DNA from: JADJNW01 sp964523725
Lineage (GTDB): Bacteria > Bacteroidota > Bacteroidia > Chitinophagales > Saprospiraceae
Assembly (NCBI GenBank): GCA_964523725.1
Contig: CAZGAU010000227.1
Span: 1 to 6,938 of the forward strand
Reading direction: 5' to 3'
DNA: 6,938 nt
This document shows positions 1 to 5,823 of this stretch, one piece after another. The position numbers were made by a program, and so were the translations under genes. Position 1 is the stretch's first letter, and the number at the start of each line of letters is the position of its first letter. The notes under the pieces were generated by a model. It was not told the origin of the DNA. It saw nothing but the letters and a program-made list of their open reading frames with translations, and did no database searches.

Positions 1-348
1 GGGCGAATCGTTGACTTCAAAGCCCCACTCGCCTAATTTTTTGACCGATTTCTTGAAAATAGCTTTCAAGAGGTCGCGGGTAACGCGCATGATGCCGGGT
101 ACGTCGCCCATGAGGCGGTCGCGCTCGCGGTAGGCGATCTCTGCGCGGCGCGAAAGCTCTTCGGCTTCTTCGTGTTTGGCGGCGGCGGGCGCCAGGTTGG
201 GACCGATCTCGTCCCATTTGTAATCTTCCAGCGCATACAAGGGACTGCTGCTTCCATCTGCCAGGTGTTTTTGGTACACCCGGTTGGCCAGCTTGAGCAA
301 TTCTCCGACATTGGTCGGCATGACAATACGAACAGTAAAGTTTTTCAT
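1..348 (-). CDS. Conserved hypothetical protein, N-terminal part (runs off left edge)
   Basis: An open frame starts with ATG at 348-346 and runs without a stop to position 1, giving 116 residues of a longer protein. It begins MKNFTVRIVMPTNVGELLKL, has no signal peptide or membrane segment, and then carries a KHLADG-SSSPL stretch (about residues 27-37). An acidic/basic helical segment rich in E, R and A (about 58-78, HEEAEELSRRAEIAYRERD) follows, then a helix ending in KKLGEWGFEVNDSP at the window edge. The pattern of a short beta start, 'kH..dG..SpL', a charged helix and a final 'LGe.GFeV' resembles a group of roughly 200-residue uncharacterised proteins that I recall from Bacteroidota and other environmental bacteria. 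I know no function for them. Composition and codon use look like normal coding sequence. A hairpin lies 35-52 bp upstream of the start. No Shine-Dalgarno sequence is visible, as usual for this phylum. Confidence 0.8.
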   Translation of the reverse strand, partial: MKNFTVRIVMPTNVGELLKLANRVYQKHLADGSSSPLYALEDYKWDEIGPNLAPAAAKHEEAEELSRRAEIAYRERDRLMGDVPGIMRVTRDLLKAIFKKSVKKLGEWGFEVNDSP

Positions 349-382
349 TGAAATTATGAATTTATAATGAACAAATAATTTA

Positions 383-400
383 ACATTCGTTGCCGAATGT
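383..400. other. Perfect 7-bp inverted repeat upstream of the gene at 1-348
   Basis: ACATTCG (383-389) and CGAATGT (394-400) are perfect reverse complements with a 4-nt spacer (ttgc). It lies about 35 bp upstream of the minus-strand start codon at 348, so it could be a 5'-UTR hairpin or a small operator. Chance occurrence is possible, and no function is shown by the sequence. Confidence 0.35.
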
Positions 401-642
401 GCTTATTTGCGGGTTATTTACTGCCTTGTTGCCTTAATAAGGTTTGCTCTGTTTACTCGCTGATTTGATTGGATGTAATAGCCCTTGTAGTTGTGCTGCT
501 AAAATTACAGGAAATGGTTTATATGTGCAATAGTTTTAAGCAAATGATGTAAGATTATTTTTGATTTTGTAATAAAGGTGTGCTGGTGCTTGATGTAGGT
601 TTTTTATAAGCCCGGTTTGATGTATTTGAGCTTAAGCTTTTA

Positions 643-721
643 CTACTTTTTTTCATCGCCAAAAAAAGTAGCCAAAAAACGCTAGGCAAATCGCTGTTCG
701 ACGGAGGAGTTCGATTTGCCT
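643..721. repeat. Double-hairpin intergenic element
   Basis: Two perfect inverted repeats sit back to back. The first pairs CTACTTTTTTT (643-653) with AAAAAAAGTAG (661-671) around a 7-nt loop, catcgcc. The second pairs AGGCAAATCG (684-693) with CGATTTGCCT (712-721) around 18 nt that include the near-repeat GTTCGAC/GTTCGAT. The arrangement of a T-run, a short GC loop, an A-run with GTAGCC, then a GC-rich stem resembles a dispersed intergenic element I have seen in several Bacteroidota genomes. That resemblance is from memory and cannot be tested within one window. It could act as a terminator, an RNA hairpin or a non-autonomous mobile element. Only one copy is present here. Confidence 0.6.
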
Positions 722-780
722 GCCAGCCGCCACAAATATTATTTCAAGGAAATGATATTGCTTCAGCCCATAGAAATAAT

Positions 781-1093
781 AAAACCGGTCATTTTTGTAT
801 TAAACGGGTCGATTTTTATATCATAACTGCCATTTGTGGCGCAAAATATGTCGATTTTGTATTAAAACGAGCGTTTTTTGTATGAAATATGCTACCTGTA
901 ACGCTAAATGGATGGATTTTGTGTTAAAAACGGCGTTTTTTGCGTCAAATTGTGGTATTTCACGTCAAATTCAAGAATTTCGCGTTAAAAACGGTGTTTT
1001 TTGTTTTAAATCTCGCGATTTTGTTTTAAAAAGTAATGTTTTTTGCGTGGTAGGACTCTCCTGTGATGATAAATCTGGTGATCTTTGTTTTAA
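781..1093. repeat. Array of about 15 degenerate 20-21-bp repeats, helically phased A/T tracts
   Basis: Cutting the sequence after each TTAA-like junction gives units ending at about 803, 826, 844, 865, 886, 907, 927, 948, 968, 988, 1009, 1029, 1050, 1072 and 1093. Most spacings are 20 or 21 bp, averaging about 20.7. A consensus unit is roughly AAxCGxxGxTTTTTxxGTTAA, with a T-run in the middle and an A-run at the junction, so a homopolymer tract occurs about every 10 bp, once per helical turn. Good examples are units ending at 865, 927, 948, 1009 and 1029. A frame at 834-1247 stays open across it and gives a heptad-like peptide (FCIK, FCMK, FVLK, FCFK). However, the same DNA string, GATTTTGTxTTAAAA, is read as R-F-C-I-K at 852-866 and as D-F-V-L-K at 915-929. 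The conserved unit is therefore DNA, not protein. Phased tracts predict intrinsic curvature; function is unknown. Confidence 0.8.
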
Positions 1094-1197
1094 GATAGGC
1101 ATTTCTAAAGCCGCAGGTGGGATATACACGACTATAATGTCTTATTTAGCTGTTCTGGCAGAGGGAATTGACAGGATAATGGAGAGATGGAGTGTTG

Positions 1198-1222
1198 CGC
1201 CGTGCCTCCTCAGGACACGGCG
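1198..1222. terminator. GC-rich hairpin downstream of the 1248-1514 gene
   Basis: CGCCGTG (1198-1204) pairs perfectly with CACGGCG (1216-1222), and inside it CCT (1205-1207) pairs with AGG (1212-1214) around loop cctc, leaving one bulged A. It lies just past the end of the minus-strand gene stopping at 1248, so it is placed like a terminator. However, on that strand the T-run (1243-1237) comes before the stem rather than after it, so it is not a textbook intrinsic terminator. A second small palindrome, AAAAGTA (1240-1246) with TACTTTT (1251-1257), straddles the stop codon. Confidence 0.4.
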
Positions 1223-1247
1223 GATAAGAAATGAGCAAAAAAAGTAA

Positions 1248-1514
1248 TTATACTTTTACCGGCATGGAAACAATGATCGGTTCTATCACCGTATGCTTTG
1301 CTTTTACGTCATCATTTTTGGGATCCCTCATGACCGCCTGCATTTTGTCCATGTCATTTACGTCAATAGCCAGTATCACGGAATTGGGGTCGTTCCCATC
1401 CTGAAAAGTTTGAAAACCCGAAGAGAATGGCTTGAATAATTCTACCCTTTCCTGGTGTCCTTTGATCCAGGTGGCAAAATCTCCTACTTTGTGGCGAACG
1501 ATTACGGTTGGCAT
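1248..1514 (-). CDS. Small dimeric alpha/beta-barrel (ferredoxin-like) domain protein
   Basis: This is an 88-residue soluble protein with no signal peptide, starting MPTVIVRHKVGDFATWIKGH. The opening beta strand followed by 'RHkV.DfatW' and a later 'DPNSVILAIDVNDMDKMQAVM' segment (strand then helix, about residues 42-62) match the single-domain dimeric alpha/beta-barrel fold. That fold includes ABM/Dabb/YCII-like proteins and many small environmental proteins described only as hypothetical or cyclase-like. Such proteins normally form homodimers with a ligand pocket, but no catalytic residue can be assigned here, so no reaction is claimed. The ATG at 1514-1512 gives the complete beta strand at the N terminus. 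It lies 186 bp downstream of the TPR regulator gene on the same strand. That gap is too wide to assume a shared transcript, and I find no clear promoter box in it. Confidence 0.82.
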   Translation of the reverse strand: MPTVIVRHKVGDFATWIKGHQERVELFKPFSSGFQTFQDGNDPNSVILAIDVNDMDKMQAVMRDPKNDDVKAKHTVIEPIIVSMPVKV

Positions 1515-1658
1515 AGGTGTGTGTTTTTGGTTTGAAATATGCTCAATTTACATTAAAATACAGGCTTTAACAATCTATATGGCGTCTTTATTCAATGAAG
1601 TGTAAGAAATGCGGTTGCGTACTACACCTTTTATGCTGCATACTTCATTTTTTTGGTT

Positions 1659-1698
1659 GTAACCTTGCCTTTGCGTTTTAAAAATGGCGTTTTTTACT
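1659..1698. repeat. Partial copy of the 20-21-bp repeat next to the regulator stop codon
   Basis: The stretch contains GTTTTAAAAATGGCGTTTTTT (1675-1695 region), which closely matches units of the 781-1093 array such as the one around 923-941 (GTTAAAAACGGCGTTTTTT). The preceding GTAA junction at 1659-1662 and the TTAA at 1678-1681 are 19 bp apart, consistent with one or two degenerate units. It ends a few bases before the TAG stop (1703-1701) of the minus-strand regulator. The rest of the 1515-1700 gap shows no other clear element. Confidence 0.5.
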
Positions 1699-1700
1699 TT

Positions 1701-3578
1701 CTACAAGCCTGCCAGGAAAGAATACAGGTCATCATCCTTGCCAAGATCGAGCTTTTTTTTCAGGCGGTAGCGAGATTTGCGCACGCTTTCGGGTTGTACG
1801 TGGAGCATGGCGGCGATCTCGCGAGTGCTGAGCTTCATGCGTACAAAATAAGCCAGGCGCAGTTCGTTCTCGGTGATTTCGGGATAAACACGGATTAGCT
1901 TTTGGTCAAAATCGTTGTGCACTTCTACAAAATAGGACTTGAATGTTTCCCAATCCTGGTCGAGTGCGACTTCGGTCTTGAGGGATGTGAGTACACGGCT
2001 GGATTCTACGTGAAAAGCATCGGGTGATTGCTGCACCACTTCAAGGTTTTCCCGCAGATTTTCCAGGAACAGGTTTTTTTGCACCAGGTGTAAGGTCTGC
2101 GAAGTAAGTTCCTTTTGTTTAAATTCCAATTCCTGCTGGTACATGGCTTCCCGTGCTTCCCGCTCGATACGGTTGCGCTTGATGCGCTGACTGAATCCAA
2201 ACCAAAGCAAGCCGGAAACGGCAATGAATGTAAACATCCCCCCGGCGTAGATGCCTTTGCGAAGGTTGCTGATTTTTACCTCCTGGTTCAGGGCTTCGAT
2301 TGCCTGTTCCTTTTTTTTGGTTTCGTAAATGGTTTTTAATTCTCCGATTTGCTGACTCTTGGTGGTATTATAAATGCTGTCGTTTAGCACATGAAACTGT
2401 TTGAAATCGAGGAGCGCCGCTTCCCGATTATTCAGCGTTTCATACACCTCGGAACGCATCTTGAAAGCGGTGCTTAACACGCCTTTGGCGCCAATGGGTT
2501 CGGCAATGCGAATGACTTCATTCAGTTTGGCAAGTGCCTGATCAGGGGTATTGGTGACTACATCCACGACCGCCAGCTCGGTTAAGGCAGAGGTAATATC
2601 CAACTTGACGTTAATTTCCCGCGCGATTTGCAGGGCTTCGTTGAGCACCGTTTTGGCTTTACTATAATTTTCTTGTTCGATGTAGATTCTGCCCAGGTCT
2701 TTCAGCGAAGCAGATAGAGCCGACTTTACACTCATTTCCCGTGCGAGCGCAATGGCCTGGTTTTGATAATCGCTTGCCAAAGCAAGATCGCCCAGCGCTG
2801 CTGCTGCAAGTCCGGCGGTGTTTGCCGCGTAGGTCTGATAGACTTTATCGTCAAAATCCTTATATATCTGGAAAGCGCGTTCGCAATATTTCAGGGAAGA
2901 TTCATAATCTTTCAAGGCATATTCGATATCTCCGAGCTGCTTGAGGGCATCTGCGAGGCGCAATTGGTCATCTATCTCTTCAAAAAAGCGAACCGCCTTC
3001 AGCGTTTCCTGCAATGCGATACGATAACTGCCTTTATCCATGTAAATAGCGCCCAAAGTTTGGTACTCTGCGCCGATTAGATTGAAATTGCCAAGATCAG
3101 TTTGTTCCCGGTCGCTGTTTTCGTACAAATAGATGGTTCGATTTACGATGGCAATGGCGCTGTCGAAGTTTCCCCGGGTTCGCTGGATGTCCGCGAGGGA
3201 ATGATTGACAAAGATTTGCCCGCGAATGGAGTTGGTTTCATTGTATTTTTCGAGCGCTTTGTTTAAATAATAAGCCGCCGAGTCATCTTCGTTGCGGTTG
3301 ATAAAATAATTGCCAATTTGCATATAACCTGTACCAATGCCTTTGGCATCACCGATTTTTTGGGAAATCTCAAAAGCTTCCTTGGCATAGCCTCTGGCTA
3401 ATTCGGGGTCGGTAAACATGGTCAATTCGTGCAGTCGCCGGATGTTTTTGGCTTTTTCCTGGTTTTCTGGCAGGTTTTTGTTGACTTTGATCAGGCTATC
3501 AATTTCCGGCTGGTTTTGTGCAAAAGAAGTAATAACAATGCTAAGGGAAAAGCCCGTAAAGAGAATGAGTTTTTTCAC
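1701..3578 (-). CDS. TPR sensor with transmembrane helix and LuxR-like C-terminal HTH
   Basis: This 625-residue protein is built as a one-component membrane regulator. Residues 1-20 are a signal peptide (MKKLILFTGFSLSIVITSFA, cleavage before Q21). About 45-405 are tandem tetratricopeptide repeats, for example those around 86-115, 170-197, 211-240, 250-278, 291-318 and 331-358. A membrane helix spans about 442-462 (IYAGGMFTFIAVSGLLWFGF), followed by a basic stretch and a coiled coil (about 465-515). The C-terminal HTH (about 566-612) has ITENELRLAYFVRMKLSTREIA, then a recognition helix ending SVRKSRYRLKKKL, typical of the LuxR/GerE-like HTH on Bacteroidota TPR proteins. The TPRs should be periplasmic and the HTH cytoplasmic. 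The start codon is GTG (3578-3576): an in-frame TAA lies about 20 bp upstream, and no nearby ATG would keep the signal peptide. No receiver or kinase domain is present. It is transcribed divergently from the cytolysin gene, which makes that gene a plausible target (inference). Confidence 0.93.
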   Translation of the reverse strand: MKKLILFTGFSLSIVITSFAQNQPEIDSLIKVNKNLPENQEKAKNIRRLHELTMFTDPELARGYAKEAFEISQKIGDAKGIGTGYMQIGNYFINRNEDDSAAYYLNKALEKYNETNSIRGQIFVNHSLADIQRTRGNFDSAIAIVNRTIYLYENSDREQTDLGNFNLIGAEYQTLGAIYMDKGSYRIALQETLKAVRFFEEIDDQLRLADALKQLGDIEYALKDYESSLKYCERAFQIYKDFDDKVYQTYAANTAGLAAAALGDLALASDYQNQAIALAREMSVKSALSASLKDLGRIYIEQENYSKAKTVLNEALQIAREINVKLDITSALTELAVVDVVTNTPDQALAKLNEVIRIAEPIGAKGVLSTAFKMRSEVYETLNNREAALLDFKQFHVLNDSIYNTTKSQQIGELKTIYETKKKEQAIEALNQEVKISNLRKGIYAGGMFTFIAVSGLLWFGFSQRIKRNRIEREAREAMYQQELEFKQKELTSQTLHLVQKNLFLENLRENLEVVQQSPDAFHVESSRVLTSLKTEVALDQDWETFKSYFVEVHNDFDQKLIRVYPEITENELRLAYFVRMKLSTREIAAMLHVQPESVRKSRYRLKKKLDLGKDDDLYSFLAGL

Positions 3579-3641
3579 AGGATCAATAGTTGAGTTTTAG
3601 GAATTATGAGGCGTTGCGGTTAATACCGGCACCTGATGGTC

Positions 3642-3649
3642 TAAAACTA
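3642..3649 (-). promoter_or_regulatory. Possible -7 box for the TPR regulator gene
   Basis: On the minus strand this reads TAGTTTTA, one mismatch from the Bacteroidota -7 consensus TAnnTTTG. It would give a 5' leader of about 55-60 nt before the GTG start at 3578. No good TTG -33 element is visible upstream, so the call is weak. It mirrors the better box at 3714-3721. Confidence 0.35.
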
Positions 3650-3663
3650 ATAAAAAATCGGCA

Positions 3664-3683
3664 TGTCCACGCTTTGTCCACGC
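3664..3683. promoter_or_regulatory. 11-bp tandem repeat, candidate operator between divergent promoters
   Basis: TGTCCACGC occurs twice (3664-3672 and 3675-3683) with an 11-bp period, so both copies lie on nearly the same face of the helix. The pair sits between the two outward-facing -7-like boxes (3642-3649 minus, 3714-3721 plus). This is the expected place for a binding site of a regulator acting on both genes. No binding protein is shown; the HTH protein encoded at 1701-3578 is the obvious candidate. Confidence 0.45.
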
Positions 3684-3689
3684 CTGAAA

Positions 3690-3721
3690 TTGGCTTCCAG
3701 GGCGGATTTGGTCTAGTTTTG
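3690..3721 (+). promoter_or_regulatory. Bacteroidota-type promoter of the cytolysin gene
   Basis: TAGTTTTG (3714-3721) fits the -7 consensus TAnnTTTG exactly. TTG at 3690-3692 lies 21 bp upstream, close to the usual -33 spacing. Transcription would begin around 3727-3730, leaving a leader of about 20-25 nt before the ATG at 3750. The leader is AT-rich (ATTATTAAAATAATTT) with no Shine-Dalgarno sequence, as expected in this phylum. Confidence 0.6.
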
Positions 3722-3749
3722 AAACATTATTAAAATAATTTCAACCACT

Positions 3750-5297
3750 ATGACCCAATTAAAAATCACTGCCAAATTCCTGATGAGCATGTTGCTTGTA
3801 AACGCGCTTTTTTTTGCCTGCACCAGTTGCAGTAAAGATGAAAACGCTACTATTAAGAATCCCGATTACGATGATATCAATGGTTTGATCAAAGGTCTCG
3901 ACTATGATGCCAACACCCTGCTAAATGTACAGGATACCAAGGGCGCCGCTTCTGAGCGGAAGGAAAACTCCCGTAAAAGTACCTCTTCCGGACCTGTAAA
4001 AGGGAAAGTGGAAACCTGCGAGGAGATTGAATATTCTCTGGAAAAAAACTTCGATGGCGTCTCGATCCTGCGTCCTACCAACGGTATTATCTGGCCGGGT
4101 GCGCTGGTGTACGCCAATGGCGAGATGCTCAAGGGTACGCCCATACCCATTACACTGGAAAGAGCACCCATGACGCTGCGAATTGATTTGCCGGGCATGC
4201 GATCCAACGGTACGATCAAAGTAGAAAAACCCAATAACTCGAATGTGCAAACCAGCATTGATGATGCCCTGGAATGGTGGAACGCCAATGCCTATCAGGA
4301 AGGTTACACCAACCCCTCGCTGTCGGATTATGAGACCTCGGTTTCGTATGCTTCCCAACAGCTGGCTATGGATGTCGGATTGAATGTAGAATGGGCTTCC
4401 AGCTCCGTTGCATCCCAATTATCGTACGCTTCCAGCACCCAAAAGCAAGTCGCGGTAATGGTTTTCAAACAGGTATTTTACACCGTGACGATGAATACCC
4501 CCGCCTCGCCCGCCGAAGTCTTCGGTTCGAACGTCACAATCGGCAGTGTGCGCTCTGCATTCGATGAAAATAACCCGCCAGCCTACATCAGTTCCGTCGC
4601 ATACGGTAGAATTGTCATGTTTCGCCTGGAAACGACGAATGTTTCCAAGTCCATTGATCTAAACGCCGTACTGGAATACGCCGGTGGCGCCAATGTGAGC
4701 TCTACGGTCAATTCGGAGTTTGATGAGATATTGCAGAGTTCGACCATTACTGTAATCACCATCGGAGGCAACGCCGAAGTAGCCTCAGAGGCGGTAAATG
4801 CCAAAGGTCCGGGTTCGCTGAAAGCCATCCTTACCGGCAAAAACGCTGCCTACAGTCGTGACAATCCCGGCGTACCGATTGGTTATACGATCAATTACCT
4901 GAAAGATAACAGTCTGGCCAAGATGGGGTACACCACTGATTACACGATCAAGGAATGCGGTACAAAAGATTTTGTGCATCGCGACATCCTTGTGAAAAAC
5001 AAGTTCAAGATCAAGAACATTCGCGTGAAGCTAAGTTATCTGGCTGCGGATGGTACCAGAGTACCCGGCAGTTGGAAAACGGTCAAAGACGAAACGTACG
5101 AAGGAGTTTACTTACCCAGAGTGCCTCCTGGCGCTTACGAGGTGGTTATGAATGTGGAGAAGTTTAATCTCGGCAATGGCTGGACGCATTTCACGGAGAA
5201 AAACATTAGTCATGTCGATCGCGCCGACGAAGGTTGCTGGGTGGCTTATGAAAAAAGCTTTGATGAATACTTCCGAAAGTGCGTGGACGAGCATTGA
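3750..5297 (+). CDS. Cholesterol-dependent cytolysin (thiol-activated cytolysin) family lipoprotein with divergent domain 4
   Basis: This 515-residue protein aligns along most of its length with pore-forming cytolysins such as perfringolysin and pneumolysin. Shared blocks in order: WPGAL (115-119), ERAPMTLRIDLPG (137-149), FKQVFYTVTM (239-248), YISSVAYGR (279-287), LETT (293-296), ITIGGNAE (336-343), and DNPGVPIGYTINYLKDNSLA (371-390) followed by TTDYT. The two stretches that refold into membrane hairpins correspond to about 201-228 and 300-327. The domain 4 region (about 405-515) is divergent. Where classical toxins have ECTGLAWEWWR it reads roughly KFNLGNGWTHF (471-481), with no Cys, and no C-terminal Thr-Leu pair is found. 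Cysteines occur at 90, 403, 496 and 511 and could form disulfides. The N terminus is a lipoprotein signal with cysteines at 24 and 27; C27 is followed by SKDEN, like the Bacteroidota surface-export motif. Pore formation is likely by homology. Cholesterol as receptor is doubtful. It is divergent from a membrane regulator. Confidence 0.95.
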   Translation: MTQLKITAKFLMSMLLVNALFFACTSCSKDENATIKNPDYDDINGLIKGLDYDANTLLNVQDTKGAASERKENSRKSTSSGPVKGKVETCEEIEYSLEKNFDGVSILRPTNGIIWPGALVYANGEMLKGTPIPITLERAPMTLRIDLPGMRSNGTIKVEKPNNSNVQTSIDDALEWWNANAYQEGYTNPSLSDYETSVSYASQQLAMDVGLNVEWASSSVASQLSYASSTQKQVAVMVFKQVFYTVTMNTPASPAEVFGSNVTIGSVRSAFDENNPPAYISSVAYGRIVMFRLETTNVSKSIDLNAVLEYAGGANVSSTVNSEFDEILQSSTITVITIGGNAEVASEAVNAKGPGSLKAILTGKNAAYSRDNPGVPIGYTINYLKDNSLAKMGYTTDYTIKECGTKDFVHRDILVKNKFKIKNIRVKLSYLAADGTRVPGSWKTVKDETYEGVYLPRVPPGAYEVVMNVEKFNLGNGWTHFTEKNISHVDRADEGCWVAYEKSFDEYFRKCVDEH

Positions 5298-5335
5298 TGC
5301 AAATATGAAAGTAAAAATGTGAAAGAAGAGAATTG

Positions 5336-5378
5336 CCTTCCCGGGAAATATGCGGCACTTGCCGTTTTTCCGGGGAGG
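5336..5378. terminator. Strong bidirectional terminator between convergent genes
   Basis: CCTTCCCGGGAAA (5336-5348) pairs over 13 positions, including two G-T wobbles, with TTTTCCGGGGAGG (5366-5378). A second stem inside, CGGC (5353-5356) with GCCG (5361-5364), closes an ACTT loop. The plus strand continues TTAATTCATTTTT and the minus strand is also T-rich further on. It sits 38 bp after the cytolysin stop and 11 bp after the stop of the opposing VOC gene, so it can end both transcripts. Confidence 0.75.
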
Positions 5379-5389
5379 TTAATTCATTT

Positions 5390-5806
5390 TTACTGTTCTT
5401 TATACGCGCTGATCTCAAATAAATGACCATCCGGGTCGTGAAAGAAACATCTTGTTTCGGCGCCGCGACGCACCGGGGGCGTAATAAAAGAAGCGCCTCT
5501 TTCCTTTAAAATTTCATATGACTTATGGCAATCCTCCACACGGATGGTAAAGGAATGACTTATTAAATTTTTATTTGCAGGCGGTTGGAAATGTGTATCC
5601 GGTTTATCCTCCGTGGGGCCTCCGGCAGTGACCAGGAGTATCCAGTGATTTAAAAACTTTAAGACGGTCGAATCACCACCGTATTCTCGAAATATCGATG
5701 CTCCTAGTACGTCCAGATAAAAGGATTTGGAAGCTGCCATGTCAGATACAACTAAAATGGTTGTTATTTCTGATCCCGCAAAAGGGTCTTCATTAATTGC
5801 TTTCAT
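5390..5806 (-). CDS. VOC superfamily (glyoxalase/bleomycin-resistance fold) protein
   Basis: This 138-residue soluble protein has two beta-alpha-beta-beta-beta modules. The first starts ITTILVVSDMAASKSFYLDVLGA (about 14-36), the classic 'V.D...s..FY.dvLG' signature. The second runs SHSFTIRVEDCHKSYEILKERG (about 83-104) and ends HDPDGHLFEIS (about 123-133). In metal-dependent members, ligands come from the first strand of each module and from a Glu near the end. Here H84 and E131 fit the second module. The first module has Thr where His is usual and shows no obvious Glu partner, so metal binding may be partial or absent, and the substrate cannot be assigned. It starts 17 bp after the OmpH/Skp gene on the same strand and is probably co-transcribed with it. 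It converges on the cytolysin gene across the terminator at 5336-5378. Confidence 0.92.
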   Translation of the reverse strand: MKAINEDPFAGSEITTILVVSDMAASKSFYLDVLGASIFREYGGDSTVLKFLNHWILLVTAGGPTEDKPDTHFQPPANKNLISHSFTIRVEDCHKSYEILKERGASFITPPVRRGAETRCFFHDPDGHLFEISAYKEQ

Positions 5807-5823
5807 TTTTTTATTATTGGAAG

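Larger units (their letters stand above)
349..1247. other. 899-bp gene-free region with repeats
   Basis: No convincing coding sequence is present. The first 290 bp are AT-rich with no recognisable element apart from the inverted repeat at 383-400, and should contain the promoter of the minus-strand gene at 1-348, although I see no clean TAnnTTTG box. The rest contains a hairpin-rich element (643-721), the 20-21-bp periodic array (about 781-1093) and a GC-rich hairpin (1198-1222). A 137-codon frame at 834-1247 is open through the array but is not accepted as a gene (see the repeat array). Confidence 0.7.

Noticed and set aside
781..1093. CRISPR array
   Set aside because: There are no constant repeats of 25-37 bp with unique spacers; units are contiguous, degenerate and 20-21 bp long, and no cas gene is nearby.
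643..1222. Retron or other reverse-transcribed or diversity-generating RNA locus
   Set aside because: Hairpins and repeats are present but no reverse transcriptase or variable-repeat/template pair lies in the window.
834..1247. 137-codon open frame on the plus strand with a heptad-like F-C-x-K pattern
   Set aside because: It runs through the 20-21-bp array and the same DNA motif is read in two different frames along it. The C-terminal part has no coding character. Its openness follows from the repeat, and the TTAA junctions make stops only in the other frames.
1596..1657. Inverted match TGAAGT...ACTTCA followed by a T-run on the plus strand, downstream of the regulator
   Set aside because: Only 6 bp pair perfectly around a long loop and the T-run is on the wrong side for the minus-strand gene; too weak to call a terminator.
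3921..4418. 165-codon open frame antisense to the cytolysin gene
   Set aside because: It lies entirely opposite a strongly conserved coding region and its product shows no recognisable features; a shadow frame.
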